From Synechococcus sp. AG-679-A04 (GTDB lineage Bacteria; Cyanobacteriota; Cyanobacteriia; PCC-6307; Cyanobiaceae): DNA of 41,615 nucleotides. The stretch lies in contig QCUI01000010.1 in NCBI GenBank assembly GCA_003210775.1, positions 1-41,615 on the forward strand. The letters are read 5' to 3'. The notes beneath the pieces are model-generated. The model worked only from the letters and a program-made list of their open reading frames with translations. It had not been told where the DNA came from and did no database searches. Below are positions 13,454 to 24,328 of the stretch, piece by piece. How positions within the stretch are numbered: position 1 is the first letter of the stretch; every line of letters starts with the position of its first letter. The position numbers and the translations under genes were made by a program.

Positions 13454-14182
13454 ATGCCTGAAATGTGCACCAATAGCTGGAAAGGAAGAGCTTTGGTTGT
13501 TGGAGCAGGCGGTATCGGCCGGGCATTGAGTGTGGAACTTGCACGCCGCCATCCGTCACTTGAGGTGACGCTTGCGACACGTCATCCGTTGTCGGATGAC
13601 GTGTGGACCGTTGACCTGCAATGTCCGAACAGTCTCAGCAAACTGACCGAACAACTCATTGCCGATTCCCATCCGCTGAGAGTTGTGATCAATGCGACCG
13701 GTCGTCTTCACAGTCCCTCATATCAACCTGAAAAACGGCTTCAACATGCTGAGCAATCTGCTCTGCTCGACTCGTTCGCCATCAACGCGGCAGGACCACT
13801 GCTGCTGGCCAAGTCAGTCGAGCCTGTCGTGGCCAGAGATAGACCCTTTCATTTCGCCAGCCTGAGTGCCAGGGTCGGCAGCATTAGTGATAACCGCAGT
13901 GGAGGTTGGTATGCCTATCGCGCTGCCAAGGCTGCACAGAACATGATGCTGCGTTGTCTGAGTCTTGAGTGGGCGCGGCGACTGCCGCTAACGACCGTGA
14001 CTCTTCTGCACCCTGGAACGACAGACACAGCCCTTTCGCAGCCTTTTCAGAGCTTCGTACCCAAAGAGAGGCTGTTCAGCCCTGAAAGGGCAGCTGGACA
14101 TCTCCTAGATGTCCTGCTGCATCAAACACCAACCGACACCGGTCGGTTTCTCGCCTGGGATGGTCAGGACATTCCCTGGTGA
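13454..14182 (+). CDS. Short-chain dehydrogenase/reductase
   Basis: A 242-residue SDR-family oxidoreductase. The nucleotide-binding glycine motif is VVGAGGIGRAL (GxxxGxG, residues 17-22), followed by NATG (80-83), a Ser in the FASLSARVGSIS segment, and the catalytic Tyr155-x-x-x-Lys159 (AYRAAK). It resembles the CsgA/cell-cell-signalling type of cyanobacterial SDRs; the substrate is unknown. It is divergent from the SpoIID-domain gene and overlaps the convergent DUF2237 gene by 19 nt. Confidence 0.85.
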   Translation: MPEMCTNSWKGRALVVGAGGIGRALSVELARRHPSLEVTLATRHPLSDDVWTVDLQCPNSLSKLTEQLIADSHPLRVVINATGRLHSPSYQPEKRLQHAEQSALLDSFAINAAGPLLLAKSVEPVVARDRPFHFASLSARVGSISDNRSGGWYAYRAAKAAQNMMLRCLSLEWARRLPLTTVTLLHPGTTDTALSQPFQSFVPKERLFSPERAAGHLLDVLLHQTPTDTGRFLAWDGQDIPW

Positions 14183-14571
14183 GCATGCTTTCTGAGGATC
14201 TCCAGCGGAATGATCTCAACGGTGCTGCTCTCGGTGGAGTTCAACAGAACTGGCGGAGCCATTCCATCCTCATGGGCCTCCTTCCATCGAGGTGCACACA
14301 CACACCAGTGATCTCCAGGTTGAAGACCAGGAAAACCAAACTCAGGCATCGGGGTACTCAGATCATTTCCCTGTGCTCTGCTGTAGCTGAGAAAGCTTTC
14401 CGTCATCACGCAGCAAACGCTGTGACGTCCGAGGTCGTCCACATTGGTTCGACAGTGACCATCTCTGAACCATCCGGTCATTGGTTGACAACTGCACACT
14501 TCCAGAGGGTTGCCCAATACGTTCAAATCATTGGTCTGGACTTTGATCTCGGGCGAAGTTTCAGAGCTCAT
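14164..14571 (-). CDS. DUF2237 family protein
   Basis: A 135-residue conserved protein. The family pattern is complete: NVLGNPLEVCSCQPMTGWFRD, CCVMTESFLSYSRAQGNDLS, then EFGFPGLQPGDHWCVC and APPVLLNSTE. Several conserved Cys and Asp residues suggest a metal or redox site, but no function is established. The ATG at 14571 is preferred to 14625. It is convergent with the SDR gene. Confidence 0.85.
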   Translation of the reverse strand: MSSETSPEIKVQTNDLNVLGNPLEVCSCQPMTGWFRDGHCRTNVDDLGRHSVCCVMTESFLSYSRAQGNDLSTPMPEFGFPGLQPGDHWCVCAPRWKEAHEDGMAPPVLLNSTESSTVEIIPLEILRKHAHQGMS

Positions 14572-14682
14572 GAAGCCATGGAATCCATGAGGAGTCTGCC
14601 GAAGGAGTGGCACATTCCGAGACAAGATGGTTGACGGATCCCGGGGGCGAGGCTGTAAAGGTCAATCAGTTATGCCTCCTCG

Positions 14683-14913
14683 ATGGATTGGGAGTTCACT
14701 GAAGACGCAGCGTTCATCGCCCTCTGCGACGCCTTCCGCGAAAGCGGGGAACCCTCGGCGATTGAGTTTCTTGCCAATGGTGAGGGGGCACTCCACTTCC
14801 AGGACCTGTCCCAGAATGCTGCGGGAGAGGGAATCGACCTCAGCGAGTCGAGCGCCCTCGATGAATTTCAACAGGAAGTGATCGACACGATGGAAAAGCT
14901 CTCCCAGCCATGA
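14683..14913 (+). CDS. Conserved-type small acidic protein
   Basis: A 76-residue acidic protein (MDWEFTEDAAFIALCDAFRE at the start; EFQQEVIDTMEKLSQP at the end). No catalytic motif or membrane segment. It has the look of the short conserved hypotheticals of marine picocyanobacteria. The function is unknown. Confidence 0.65.
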   Translation: MDWEFTEDAAFIALCDAFRESGEPSAIEFLANGEGALHFQDLSQNAAGEGIDLSESSALDEFQQEVIDTMEKLSQP

Positions 14914-14940
14914 GCGGCAGAGCTCCATCAGAGACTTGGG

Positions 14941-15213
14941 TTATCCGTAGAAGAAGCTGATCTCCTTTGCATTCAGACCTTCCCATCCAGCATCGATCAG
15001 GCGCTGATTGAGTGTTGACTGATCAAAATGCTTGGCACCAGTCTTGACCACCCGGTTGCGCATTGATTTGCGCACCCCACTGCGCTTGCGCTGGCCTTCA
15101 AGGGTCATGACCTCCTTGTAAAGCGTGAGCATCGGAGCAGGCAGAGGAGATCCATCCAGATCGATCCCTGCATTGATCGCCTCATCGATGGCGCCGGGCC
15201 CACTGAGATCCAT
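14941..15213 (-). CDS. Small hypothetical protein
   Basis: A 90-residue protein with an acidic first half (PGAIDEAINAGIDLDGSPLP), a basic centre (EGQRKRSGVRKSMRNRVVK) and the closing motif LIDAGWEGLNAKEISFFYG. It ends 27 bp from the preceding convergent gene and starts 45 bp after metH on the same strand. The family is not recognised; the composition could fit a nucleic-acid or ribosome-associated protein. Confidence 0.65.
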   Translation of the reverse strand: MDLSGPGAIDEAINAGIDLDGSPLPAPMLTLYKEVMTLEGQRKRSGVRKSMRNRVVKTGAKHFDQSTLNQRLIDAGWEGLNAKEISFFYG

Positions 15214-15258
15214 GGTGATGCGGTTGATGAAAGCTGAAGTCTGCAGCAGTGTTCTTAC

Positions 15259-18200
15259 TCAGGCGCTGAAATAGCGAGCTTTGCTGTGTAAAGCAACGAG
15301 TGCTGTGGTGCTCTGTTCCGGATGCAGCTGATCACCTTCATCCATGCTCAGGCCGACACGTTCAGCGCCGAGCCACAGCAACTGCTGCCGTGAATCCGCA
15401 ACGTTGGGACAGGCCGGGTACCCGAAGGAATAACGACTGCCTCGGTAGCGCTGGGCCAATACATCCTTGAGCTGCATCCCCTCGGGATCACCAAAACCGC
15501 ATTCACGCCTCACGCGGGCATGGGTCCATTCGGCCAAGGCTTCGGCCATCTGGACAGCCAATCCATGGAAGAACAGATAATCGCTGTAGGAATCCGCCTC
15601 GAACAGTTGTTGAGCGAAGACTGAGGCCTGTTCCCCCATGGTGACCGCTTGCATGGGCAGAACATCGCTGGGGCCCCCGTCAACGAGGTCTCGGTAGAAG
15701 TCGGCAATGCAGTAGCGATTCCCACCACGCTGACGAGGTAATGAAAAACGGCCGAGCTGATGGGATCCGTCCGGATCAAACACAACAACGTCGTTGCCCT
15801 CACGTCCACAGGGGAAATAGCCATAGGCAACAGCGGGGTGCAAAAGGCTTTCGTCGATTGAGCGTTGCAGCCAGGCTTGAAGAACTGGTTCTGCCTTCAT
15901 TTGCAGATCAGCCTCATAGTCTTCCCTTGACTGGCCTTTGACTTTGCGCATCTGCCACTGACCGGCAAACAGGGCTTGTCGGTCGAGATAGGCCATCACC
16001 TCAGGAAGAGGTATTTCAGCCTCACCTTGCAACACTTTTGGACCCAGAAAAGAAGGCTGAACAGCCTCTTCCTCCGGCACGGTGTTCGATCGATCGAAAC
16101 TGACCGGTACTGGTTCGGCTTTGACCTCTTTCGAGTCTCCATTCGGATTCGAATCGTCGGTTGTGGCGGGCTCAGAGTGGGAACCCGATTCACCCCCGAG
16201 GGTCAGGCCGTCTGGTGTGCCATTCAGGAACCCTTTTTCGTTGTCCCAGGACTCGGACTGACGGGCATCAACAAAGGCATCCATGAAACGCAGATCTGTG
16301 AAAGCGTCCCTGCCATAGAGAACCTTGCCGTTGTAAACCTCGCTGCAGTCCTTATTGACAAATCTGGGCGTCAAAGCAGCTCCACCTAACACAACTGGAA
16401 CGTTGATTCCAGCCTCATTGAAGGCCGAGAGATTGTCTTTCATAAATGCGGTGGATTTCACAAGAAGTCCACTCATGGCGATGCAATCAGCCTGATGTTG
16501 CTCCTGAGCAGCAATGATGGCTCCAACATCCTGTTTGATTCCCAGATTGATCACCTCGTAACCATTATTGGTGAGGATGATATCTACAAGGTTTTTGCCA
16601 ATATCATGGACATCACCCTTCACAGTGGCAATTAAGAATTTAGCCTTCGCCGACCGCTCGCCATCACTTTTCTCCATGTGCGGCTCGAGAAAAGCGACTG
16701 CTGATTTCATGGTTTCAGCAGATTGCAATACGAATGGAAGTTGCATCTGACCGGAGCCAAATAGCTCTCCTACAACCTTCATTCCATTGAGAAGGAAAGT
16801 ATTTACGATTTCAAGAGGTTTGTAATTCTCAAGCCCCTCATTGAGAGCCTCTTCAAGTCCAATCCGTTCACCGTCAATGATGTGCTGCTTGAGTCTTTCC
16901 TCAACGGGAAGATCCGCCAAAGAAGGACCTGAGGAACGAGCCTCCTTGGTGCTGACACCCTCAAATAAAGTGGTGAGAACTGTGAGTGGGTCATAGATGC
17001 AGACATCCCCATCAAAACGCCGTGAATCGTTGATCAGGTCGCGACAAACCTGCTGATGATCTTCCTCAATCTTGATGAGAGGAAGAATCTTCACGGGAGA
17101 AACAATCGCAGCATCCATTCCTGCCTCGCAGCAGTCATGTAGGAAAACTGAATTGAGCGTAATCCTCGCAGCTGGTGATAGACCGAAGCTGACATTCGAG
17201 ACGCCGAGCACAATATGAACCCCAGGTAATTCTTTGCGGATTTGGCGAATAGACTCAATCGTCTCAATTGCGTTGCGCCGGTCTTCTTCAATCCCTGTTG
17301 AGATTGGTAGTGCGAGGGGGTCATAAAAAATCTCCCGGGCAGGGATACCAAACTCAACAGCATCTCTGTAAGCGCGTTTTGCAATGGCGACTTTTTTCTC
17401 AGCAGTTCGCGCCATTCCTTCCTCATCAATCGTGCCAATCACCACAGCTGCGCCATAACGGCGAGCCAGTTCAAGCACCTTGAAAAAGCGCTCATCACCA
17501 TCCTCATAATTCGTTGAATTGAGGATGCATTTTCCACCAGCGACTTTCAGTCCTGCCTCCATTTTCTGCCACTCAGTTGAGTCGAGCATCAGTGGCAGAT
17601 TCACATTGGTGACCACACGAGTCACCAGTTCATGCATGTCTTTCTCGCCGTCGCGTCCCACATAGTCGACGTTGACATCGAGCACATGAGCGTTCTCTTT
17701 CAACTGGCCCCTTGCCAGACCAACAAGGCCATCCCAATTTTCTTCATTGAGCAGCTCACGGACCTTTCTTGAACCGCTCGCATTGAGTCGCTCGCCAATG
17801 ATCAGGAAGGAGTTGTCCTGGAAGTATGGAGTGGCTCCATAGAGAGAAGCTGCCGCTGGCTCATAACCCAACTGCAGGCGTTCAAGGTGATGGGTCCTCA
17901 CCGTCCTTTTGGCCGGTTTCAGTTCGTCGGAAATTTCTGAAAGCGCTTTGATATGAGCAGGTGTAGTACCGCAACAGCCACCAATCACCTGTACGCCAAG
18001 ATCCTCAACGAAGTGCATGAGCTGCATTTTCAGCTCAATGGGGGTGAGCCGGTAATGGGCAACGCCGCCGATGTTCTCCGGAAGTCCGGCATTGGGGATG
18101 CAGCTCACCACAAAGGGCGAGTACTCGGCCAGATACTTGATGTGCTCCTTCATCTGCTCAGGACCGGTGGCACAGTTCAAACCGAGCACGTCAATCGGAA

Positions 18201-18885
18201 ACGGTTCAAGAATCGAGACCACGGCTGCGATATCAGAGCCAACCAACATGGTTCCCGTGGTTTCCATCGTCACGGAAACCATCAGCGGGCGCCGTTCGCC
18301 GCTGGCTTCGAAGGCGTCCTCAACACCCTGGAGCGCTGCTTTGATCTGAAGCACGTCCTGGCAGGTCTCGATGATGAAGAGATCCACATCACCGGCAATC
18401 AGCCCTGCTGCTTGCTCACAAAAGGAGGCCCGCAGCGTGTCGAAATCAATGTGCCCGAGGGTGGGGAGCTTCGTCGTTGGCCCCATCGAACCGGCGACAA
18501 AGCGCGGCTTCTCCGCAGTGCTGTATTCATCAGCCAGCTCACGTGCCAGTTGCGCTGCCCGTTTATTGAGAACAAAAGCCTGATCTTCGAGGTCATATTC
18601 CACCAACACCAAAGACGCTGCGCCGAACGTGTCTGTCTCGATCACATCACAACCGGCCTCCAGAAACTGGCGATGCACAGCCTGCACCGCATCAGGACGG
18701 GTGATCACAAGGTTTTCGTTGCAACCCTCGAGAACTTCACCGCCGAAATCATCGGCAGACAAATCCATCTGCTGCAGGGAGGTCCCGGTGGCACCGTCAA
18801 AGACCAGAACGGGGCGACTGGGATCGTGCAGACGCTTCAGGAAGCGGGACGATTCGGTGACGGATTTCGTCTGAACTGCCTGCAT
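15259..18885 (-). CDS. metH: Cobalamin-dependent methionine synthase
   Basis: A 1208-residue modular enzyme making methionine from homocysteine and methyl-tetrahydrofolate. Domains in order: homocysteine-binding barrel (about 20-330; [12 protein letters not shown], and GGCCGTT with zinc ligands Cys304 and Cys305), pterin-binding barrel (about 355-620; [15 protein letters not shown]), cobalamin cap and Rossmann domain (about 650-890; [12 protein letters not shown] with the cobalt ligand His760, and [12 protein letters not shown]), and the reactivation domain (about 970-1208; [26 protein letters not shown]). A Ser/Asn/Glu-rich linker (about 895-950) precedes the last domain. The ATG at 18885 is preferred to a GTG two codons earlier. 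cobN, of the B12 pathway, is close by. Confidence 0.97.
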   Translation of the reverse strand: MQAVQTKSVTESSRFLKRLHDPSRPVLVFDGATGTSLQQMDLSADDFGGEVLEGCNENLVITRPDAVQAVHRQFLEAGCDVIETDTFGAASLVLVEYDLEDQAFVLNKRAAQLARELADEYSTAEKPRFVAGSMGPTTKLPTLGHIDFDTLRASFCEQAAGLIAGDVDLFIIETCQDVLQIKAALQGVEDAFEASGERRPLMVSVTMETTGTMLVGSDIAAVVSILEPFPIDVLGLNCATGPEQMKEHIKYLAEYSPFVVSCIPNAGLPENIGGVAHYRLTPIELKMQLMHFVEDLGVQVIGGCCGTTPAHIKALSEISDELKPAKRTVRTHHLERLQLGYEPAAASLYGATPYFQDNSFLIIGERLNASGSRKVRELLNEENWDGLVGLARGQLKENAHVLDVNVDYVGRDGEKDMHELVTRVVTNVNLPLMLDSTEWQKMEAGLKVAGGKCILNSTNYEDGDERFFKVLELARRYGAAVVIGTIDEEGMARTAEKKVAIAKRAYRDAVEFGIPAREIFYDPLALPISTGIEEDRRNAIETIESIRQIRKELPGVHIVLGVSNVSFGLSPAARITLNSVFLHDCCEAGMDAAIVSPVKILPLIKIEEDHQQVCRDLINDSRRFDGDVCIYDPLTVLTTLFEGVSTKEARSSGPSLADLPVEERLKQHIIDGERIGLEEALNEGLENYKPLEIVNTFLLNGMKVVGELFGSGQMQLPFVLQSAETMKSAVAFLEPHMEKSDGERSAKAKFLIATVKGDVHDIGKNLVDIILTNNGYEVINLGIKQDVGAIIAAQEQHQADCIAMSGLLVKSTAFMKDNLSAFNEAGINVPVVLGGAALTPRFVNKDCSEVYNGKVLYGRDAFTDLRFMDAFVDARQSESWDNEKGFLNGTPDGLTLGGESGSHSEPATTDDSNPNGDSKEVKAEPVPVSFDRSNTVPEEEAVQPSFLGPKVLQGEAEIPLPEVMAYLDRQALFAGQWQMRKVKGQSREDYEADLQMKAEPVLQAWLQRSIDESLLHPAVAYGYFPCGREGNDVVVFDPDGSHQLGRFSLPRQRGGNRYCIADFYRDLVDGGPSDVLPMQAVTMGEQASVFAQQLFEADSYSDYLFFHGLAVQMAEALAEWTHARVRRECGFGDPEGMQLKDVLAQRYRGSRYSFGYPACPNVADSRQQLLWLGAERVGLSMDEGDQLHPEQSTTALVALHSKARYFSA

Positions 18886-18970
18886 CACCACTGGATCGGT
18901 GGGGGCATCCTAAGAAATGCCGGACGTCAGCCCCCCTCTTCTCAAGTCAAAGACACAGATGACTCCAGAT

Positions 18971-19888
18971 TCAGCTCTCCAGTTCGATCCGGGTAATCCA
19001 GTGCGCGTACTGCTCATCACGGCCCTCCGTGATGGCTACCAGCTTGGATCGAAGTGCTTCCATCAGCGGTCTTTGTTGCGAGAGAACCGTTGATTCCAGC
19101 TGACGGATCGGACTGATCTTGGCCGCTGTTCCTGTCAGAAAAACCTCATCAGCAATGAACAGCTCGGTCTTATCAACCGGCCGCTCGATCACATCAACGC
19201 CCATGCCCTTGGCCAGTTCAATCACGCTGGCCCTCGTGATCCCCTCGAGGATGTCCTGATCCACGCCCGGGGTGATCAGTTGGCCGTCACGCACGATGAA
19301 CAGATTCATACCACTGGCCTCGCTCACCTTGCCGCGGGTGTTCATCAGCAGAGCCTCATCAAATCCGCTGGCGACAGCCTCCGACTTCGCTAGTGAGCTG
19401 GTGATATAGGCGCCACTAATTTTGCCGCGCAGTGGGAGTGAACGATCCTCCTGACGGGTCCAGCTGCTGATGCGACAACTCACTCCATCCGGAGAGAGAT
19501 AGTCACCCAACTCAAGGCCGTAGATCAAAAAATCGGTCTCGATGTTGTGAAGTCTTGGCGCAATGCCGAGATCACTGGTGTATACGAATGGCCTCAGATA
19601 AATCGGTTTGGTGGGTTTATTGACGTGAAGCATGGCCGTCAGCGCTTCGATCACGGTCTCTTCACTGAGCTCAGCCATCAACAGATGAGCGCTCTGAGAC
19701 AGCCTCCGGGCATGACGATCGGCACGGAACAAAAGCATTCCTCCTGGCTTGATGGGATCGGGAATGGCCCGCATCCCGCCAAAAGCTCCGGTGCCGTAAT
19801 GCAGTGCATGCGTCGCAACCGACACCTTGGCTTCCTCGAAAGGAACGCAGCGTCCCTGGAACCAGGCGTAGGGAAGGAACTGATGCAT
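18971..19888 (-). CDS. ilvE: Branched-chain amino acid aminotransferase
   Basis: A 305-residue class IV PLP aminotransferase for the last step of leucine, isoleucine and valine synthesis. The PLP lysine is Lys156 in LPLRGKISGAYITSS; also seen are ALHYGTGAFGGMRA near the N-terminus, the SEASGMNLFIV cofactor-binding motif and the C-terminal DEVFLTGTAAKISP. It is divergent from cobN with a 72-bp gap and lies 85 bp upstream of metH on the same strand. Confidence 0.93.
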   Translation of the reverse strand: MHQFLPYAWFQGRCVPFEEAKVSVATHALHYGTGAFGGMRAIPDPIKPGGMLLFRADRHARRLSQSAHLLMAELSEETVIEALTAMLHVNKPTKPIYLRPFVYTSDLGIAPRLHNIETDFLIYGLELGDYLSPDGVSCRISSWTRQEDRSLPLRGKISGAYITSSLAKSEAVASGFDEALLMNTRGKVSEASGMNLFIVRDGQLITPGVDQDILEGITRASVIELAKGMGVDVIERPVDKTELFIADEVFLTGTAAKISPIRQLESTVLSQQRPLMEALRSKLVAITEGRDEQYAHWITRIELES

Positions 19889-19960
19889 CGCTGAGGGTCC
19901 GTTGACCAGATCTTCTCACCTGTCAGTTCCCGATCGTCTTGTCCTCTGGAGAATGGGGAC

Positions 19961-22900
19961 ATGCATCGCCTAAGCAGCCTGCCAGGTGCCGACACCGATG
20001 GGCCGATCTCCTACGTAGAGCAACCCACTGCGCCGGTGTTGTTTCTCACCAGCGCCAGCTCGGATATCTCCGCCTTGGCGAGAGTTCTGGACACACAGAG
20101 GCAATCGTTTTGGCAGGACGGAATCCGCGCGCTGCCGCTCGATGCCCTCTCCCATCCCGCTCAGATCGATCATTACCTGGCCCTCTGCACGGACAAGACG
20201 CAACTGATCGTGATCAGATTGCTCGGGGGGCGTGGTCACTGGTCCTATGGCCTTGAGCAGTGCTGCTCATGGCTTGCGAATCAACCGGAACGGCAACTCC
20301 TTGTCTTGGCCGGCACGCCAGAACAGGACCGTGAACTGCATCCGCTCAGCAGCCAGCCTGAGCCCTTCTGTGATGCCATGGCACGGCTGTTGCGGGAAGG
20401 AGGAGCAGACAACCTGCAGAGTTGGCTCGACGGTCTGGAATGGATCCTGTCCAAAGCTTCCGGCGGGGAGTCTGCGATGGATGCACCGTCATTGACGTTG
20501 ACGGCCAGCCCCGATCCAGACCCCTACGACTGGCGACAGGAAAAAGGGCCAAAAATCGGCGTGCTTCTCTACCGCGCCCATCGCCAATCAGCTGATGTTC
20601 ACTGGTGCGATGTTCTGCTCGAAGCCCTACGAGCCCATGGACTGGTGCCAAAAGCGCTCTGGGTGAGCAGCCTGCGTGATCCGGCGGTTCAGAGGGCTGT
20701 GAAGGATCTGTACCGGCAACAGGCCGTGGAGCTGGTGATCACCTCCACATCATTCGCATCTGTTCAGTTTTCGGAAGCAGGTCTGGGAGCACCCCTCTGG
20801 GATGACCTGGATCTTCCTGTTCTGCAAATGCTGAGCTCCGGACGGTCACGTGAGCTCTGGCAGGACTCGTTTCAAGGTCTTGATCCCATTGATCTATCCC
20901 TTCAGGTGGTGCTGCCGGAGCTGGATGGTCGCATCACAACGCGGATCGGCGCCTTCCGCGAAGTGGACCACGCCGATGAGCGTTTGTGCACTGCGGTCAA
21001 ACGGCTTGAGCCTGATGGCGCTGGCCTGAACTGGATTGCAGAGCACGCCAGGGCCTGGGTCGACTTGCGGTCCACAAAGGCCGACCAGCGCTCAGTCGCA
21101 CTGGTCTTGGCGAATTACCCCCTCAGGAACGGCCGCCTGGCGAATGGCGTGGGCCTCGACACGCCCGCCAGCTGTCTCAACATCCTGCGCTGGCTTCGCG
21201 ATGACGAATTCGATCTCGGTGAACAGCATCTGCCGGAGGAGCCTGATCACCTGATCCAACAGGTTCTCAACGGTCGAACCAACGATCCAGAAAGTCACAC
21301 GAGGCCACCACTCACCTATCTACCGCTGTCTCACTATCAGCGCTGGTGGTCATCGTTGCCTGAGGCAGCCAGGTTGCCGATTTTGGATCGCTGGGGTGAA
21401 CCAGAGAATGCGGTTGATCTTGAGCCACTTGGCTTCGCAATCCACGGTGTGCAATTCGGCCGTGTTGTGGTTCTGGTGCAACCCAGTCGTGGCTATGACG
21501 CTGATCAGCTCAGTGATCTTCATTCTCCGGATCTCCCCCCTCCCCATCGCTATCTGGCTCAGTACCTCTGGCTGCGGGAGATCCACGACTGTCAACTGAT
21601 GCTGCATGTGGGCAAGCACGGCAGTGCGGAATGGCTGCCTGGCAAGTCGGTGGGCCTCAGTCCGTGTTGTGCCCCTGCGCTCGCGCTGGGTGCCATCCCG
21701 CATCTCTATCCCTTTATCGTCAACGACCCGGGCGAGGGGTCACAGGCCAAACGCCGGGGGCATGCGGTGATCCTGGACCACCTCACACCTCCCCTCGGCA
21801 GAGCCGGTCTGTATGGACCGATGCTCTCTCTGGAGTCACTTCTAGATGAGTACATCGAGGCCAGGCAACTCGGTGCCTCCCGATGCGATCAGATTCAACA
21901 ACAGTTGATCCAACTGCTGATCGATCTCAACTGGCCGTCGATTGAGACGATCCTGGCCAACCAAAGCTCATCAGCAGAACTCGGCGACCTGCTCGAGCAG
22001 GTTGAGACCTACTTGTGTGAGCTCAAGGAAGCACAGATCAAGACAGGCCTGCATCGCCTAGGTGATCATCCCCAACCAACGCAGCTGGCGGAGTTGCTGC
22101 TGGCGATCGCCCGCTCCCCTGCGTCTGGTCGTCCCGGACTCACCCAGTGGATGAGCAGCAGTGTCGGACTGGAATGCGATCCCTGGAAGGACGAGGACGG
22201 AACTTTGTTGTCCAATCAGGATCGGGACATCCTGGAACGCCATGGCTGCCATCAGCCTCGGCGACTCAGTGATGCGGTGGAGTGGATCGAGTCACAGGCC
22301 GAACAGCTTCTGCTGCAAATGATCGACGGCGATCGATCGCAGCAGCACGACCAGGCCCAACCACTGGACAACTGTTTTCAGCGACTAATCACGTCAGAGC
22401 CACTGCTCGGTCCACTCCAGTTCATCAAGACTGATCTCTGGCCTCGGTTGCAGCAATCCGCGAGCCAAGAGCATCAGGCCGTCCTGGCGGCAGCGAGCGG
22501 CCGACGTATCGCTAGCGGTCCTTCTGGCGCACCAACACGCGGACGAGATGACGTTCTGCCGACGGGGAGAAACTTCTATTCCGTGGATCTGAGAGGTCTA
22601 CCCACAGAAGCAGCCTGGGATCTGGGACGCCGCAGTGCCGAACAGCTGCTGGATCTGTACGAACTCGAGGAGGGGGAACCATTGCGCCATTTGGCCTTAT
22701 CTGTCTGGGGAACAGCCACGATGCGCAATGGAGGTGAAGACATCGCGCAGATGTTTGCCCTACTTGGCGTTCGTCCCGTCTGGGATGGCCCGACACGGCG
22801 CATGGTGGACCTCGAGTTAATTCCCTTGACCCTGCTGGAACGACCGCGCGTGGATGTCACGCTGCGCATGTCGGGTTTGTTCCGGGATGCCTTTCCACAG

Positions 22901-23734
22901 CTGCTTGCCTGGGTCGACCGTGCGCTGTCCATGGTGGCTGGGCTTGATGAATCCAACAGCGACAATCCCCTTGCCGCGATGACGCGCAGTAATGGACCTC
23001 AATCGCGACTGTTTGGATCTGCACCAGGTTCCTACGGAGCTGGACTTCAGGCCCTGATGGACTCAGGTCACTGGGAAGGGCGAGATGAGCTCGGAGAGGC
23101 TTATCTCGCCTGGAGTTCCTGGCGCTATGACGCCGAAGCGACAGCCCATAACGACCGAGCGGGGCTCGTACAGGCTCTCCAGGACGTTCAGGTTGTACTG
23201 CACAACCAGGACAACAGAGAACATGACTTGCTCGATTCTGATGACTACTACCAATTCCAGGGAGGCCTGGCGGCAGCAGTGAATCGAGTCAGCGGAAAAG
23301 ATCCGAAACTGTTCTTTGCTGATCACTCCCGAAGCGAGCGGTTAAGAATTCATCGTCTAGATCGGGAGATCGACAAGGTGGTCCGCAGCAGAATGCTCAA
23401 TCCCCGTTGGATCGAGGGGATGAAGCAGCACGGTTACAAGGGCGCCTTCGAGATGGGGGCCAGCCTGGATTATCTGTTCGCCTATGACGCCACAACCGGT
23501 GCTGTCCCTGATTGGTGTTACAGCCGAATCGCTGAGCGTTGGCTGCTTACTGCAGATGTCAGAGACTTTCTGCTGGAGCGCAATCCCTGGGTCATGAGAG
23601 ACATGGCCGAACGCTGTCTGGAGGCAGCCACAAGGGGACTTTGGTCAGACCCCGATGCCTCATTGCTCGATGCAATTAGACGCGTGTTGCTCGAATCAGA
23701 GCGAGCGGTTGAAGGAGGAAACTTCAGCGCCTGA
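19961..23734 (+). CDS. cobN: Cobaltochelatase subunit CobN
   Basis: A 1257-residue large subunit of the ATP-dependent aerobic-type cobaltochelatase, which inserts cobalt into hydrogenobyrinate diamide; it is homologous to magnesium chelatase ChlH. Family landmarks are LANYPLRNGRLANGVGLDTP (about 390), the CQLMLHVGKHGSAEWLPGK metal-site region, PTGRNFYSVDLRGLPT, LALSVWGTATMRNGGEDI and NPRWIEGMKQHGYKGAFEM. The length matches CobN rather than ChlH. ATG 19961 follows a GGAGAATGGGG that serves as ribosome binding site. Partners resembling CobS/CobT, or ChlI/ChlD, are not in the window. Confidence 0.93.
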   Translation: MHRLSSLPGADTDGPISYVEQPTAPVLFLTSASSDISALARVLDTQRQSFWQDGIRALPLDALSHPAQIDHYLALCTDKTQLIVIRLLGGRGHWSYGLEQCCSWLANQPERQLLVLAGTPEQDRELHPLSSQPEPFCDAMARLLREGGADNLQSWLDGLEWILSKASGGESAMDAPSLTLTASPDPDPYDWRQEKGPKIGVLLYRAHRQSADVHWCDVLLEALRAHGLVPKALWVSSLRDPAVQRAVKDLYRQQAVELVITSTSFASVQFSEAGLGAPLWDDLDLPVLQMLSSGRSRELWQDSFQGLDPIDLSLQVVLPELDGRITTRIGAFREVDHADERLCTAVKRLEPDGAGLNWIAEHARAWVDLRSTKADQRSVALVLANYPLRNGRLANGVGLDTPASCLNILRWLRDDEFDLGEQHLPEEPDHLIQQVLNGRTNDPESHTRPPLTYLPLSHYQRWWSSLPEAARLPILDRWGEPENAVDLEPLGFAIHGVQFGRVVVLVQPSRGYDADQLSDLHSPDLPPPHRYLAQYLWLREIHDCQLMLHVGKHGSAEWLPGKSVGLSPCCAPALALGAIPHLYPFIVNDPGEGSQAKRRGHAVILDHLTPPLGRAGLYGPMLSLESLLDEYIEARQLGASRCDQIQQQLIQLLIDLNWPSIETILANQSSSAELGDLLEQVETYLCELKEAQIKTGLHRLGDHPQPTQLAELLLAIARSPASGRPGLTQWMSSSVGLECDPWKDEDGTLLSNQDRDILERHGCHQPRRLSDAVEWIESQAEQLLLQMIDGDRSQQHDQAQPLDNCFQRLITSEPLLGPLQFIKTDLWPRLQQSASQEHQAVLAAASGRRIASGPSGAPTRGRDDVLPTGRNFYSVDLRGLPTEAAWDLGRRSAEQLLDLYELEEGEPLRHLALSVWGTATMRNGGEDIAQMFALLGVRPVWDGPTRRMVDLELIPLTLLERPRVDVTLRMSGLFRDAFPQLLAWVDRALSMVAGLDESNSDNPLAAMTRSNGPQSRLFGSAPGSYGAGLQALMDSGHWEGRDELGEAYLAWSSWRYDAEATAHNDRAGLVQALQDVQVVLHNQDNREHDLLDSDDYYQFQGGLAAAVNRVSGKDPKLFFADHSRSERLRIHRLDREIDKVVRSRMLNPRWIEGMKQHGYKGAFEMGASLDYLFAYDATTGAVPDWCYSRIAERWLLTADVRDFLLERNPWVMRDMAERCLEAATRGLWSDPDASLLDAIRRVLLESERAVEGGNFSA

Positions 23735-23743
23735 GACGCACAA

Positions 23744-24301
23744 TTATTTGTTGAGATCCCGGACCATGGAGAGGAACGGATCGATTGAACCGGGCTTGTT
23801 GCTCTTCTGAGCACTTGAAGAGGACGGCTTCGGTTCTTCTTTGGGTTTGAGCTCCTGTTTGCGGGCAAGCGGAGCAGCATCCGGAGCAGCAAGAGCATTC
23901 ACACCTGACTGCTTCAAGGCGTTGCCCTTAAGCCGCTCATCCAGTTCCGATTGCGACATCGTTTCCGCAAAGGTTTTCTTCACCGCCTTGGGGACACCCG
24001 TATTGACGCTGACCGATTCCTTTTTGACGACCTGATCGCCCAGACCCTCACTGCGTCTATCGACTCTCACCTCCGTAGCGTCCACCTCTGTGACCATCTC
24101 CTTCAGTCCAGGGCTATCAAGAGTTCCTGGAAACGTGTGGCGGATGGTCTTCGACTCACGCATGTAGTCGCGATCGCCAAATGATGAGGCGCTGTCGCTG
24201 TCGAGGAAAAAAGCTTCCTGTTTTGGCTTCTTGTCCTTAGGACCTTTTTCAGACTCGTTTTGATCCGAGCTGGAATTAAGCAGACGATCGAAGAGGCCCA
24301 T
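23744..24301 (-). CDS. Conserved-type hypothetical protein
   Basis: A 185-residue hydrophilic, probably disordered protein. It starts MGLFDRLLNSS and has a Lys/Glu-rich stretch, a central patch with HTFPGTLDSPGLKEMVTEVD, and a Pro/Lys/Ser-rich tail ending DPFLSMVRDLNK. The short conserved ends with a variable middle are typical of adaptor or scaffold proteins. I do not recognise the family. It is convergent with cobN (9-bp gap). Confidence 0.7.
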   Translation of the reverse strand: MGLFDRLLNSSSDQNESEKGPKDKKPKQEAFFLDSDSASSFGDRDYMRESKTIRHTFPGTLDSPGLKEMVTEVDATEVRVDRRSEGLGDQVVKKESVSVNTGVPKAVKKTFAETMSQSELDERLKGNALKQSGVNALAAPDAAPLARKQELKPKEEPKPSSSSAQKSNKPGSIDPFLSMVRDLNK

Positions 24302-24328
24302 ACCCAAGGACAGGGAAGTCCGTCGAAC

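Noticed and set aside
17953-18996. A 347-residue open frame on the + strand inside metH
   Set aside because: It is entirely antisense to the well-supported metH, shows shadow-type composition (His/Arg/Gln-rich without motifs) and has no neighbours or ribosome binding site to support it.
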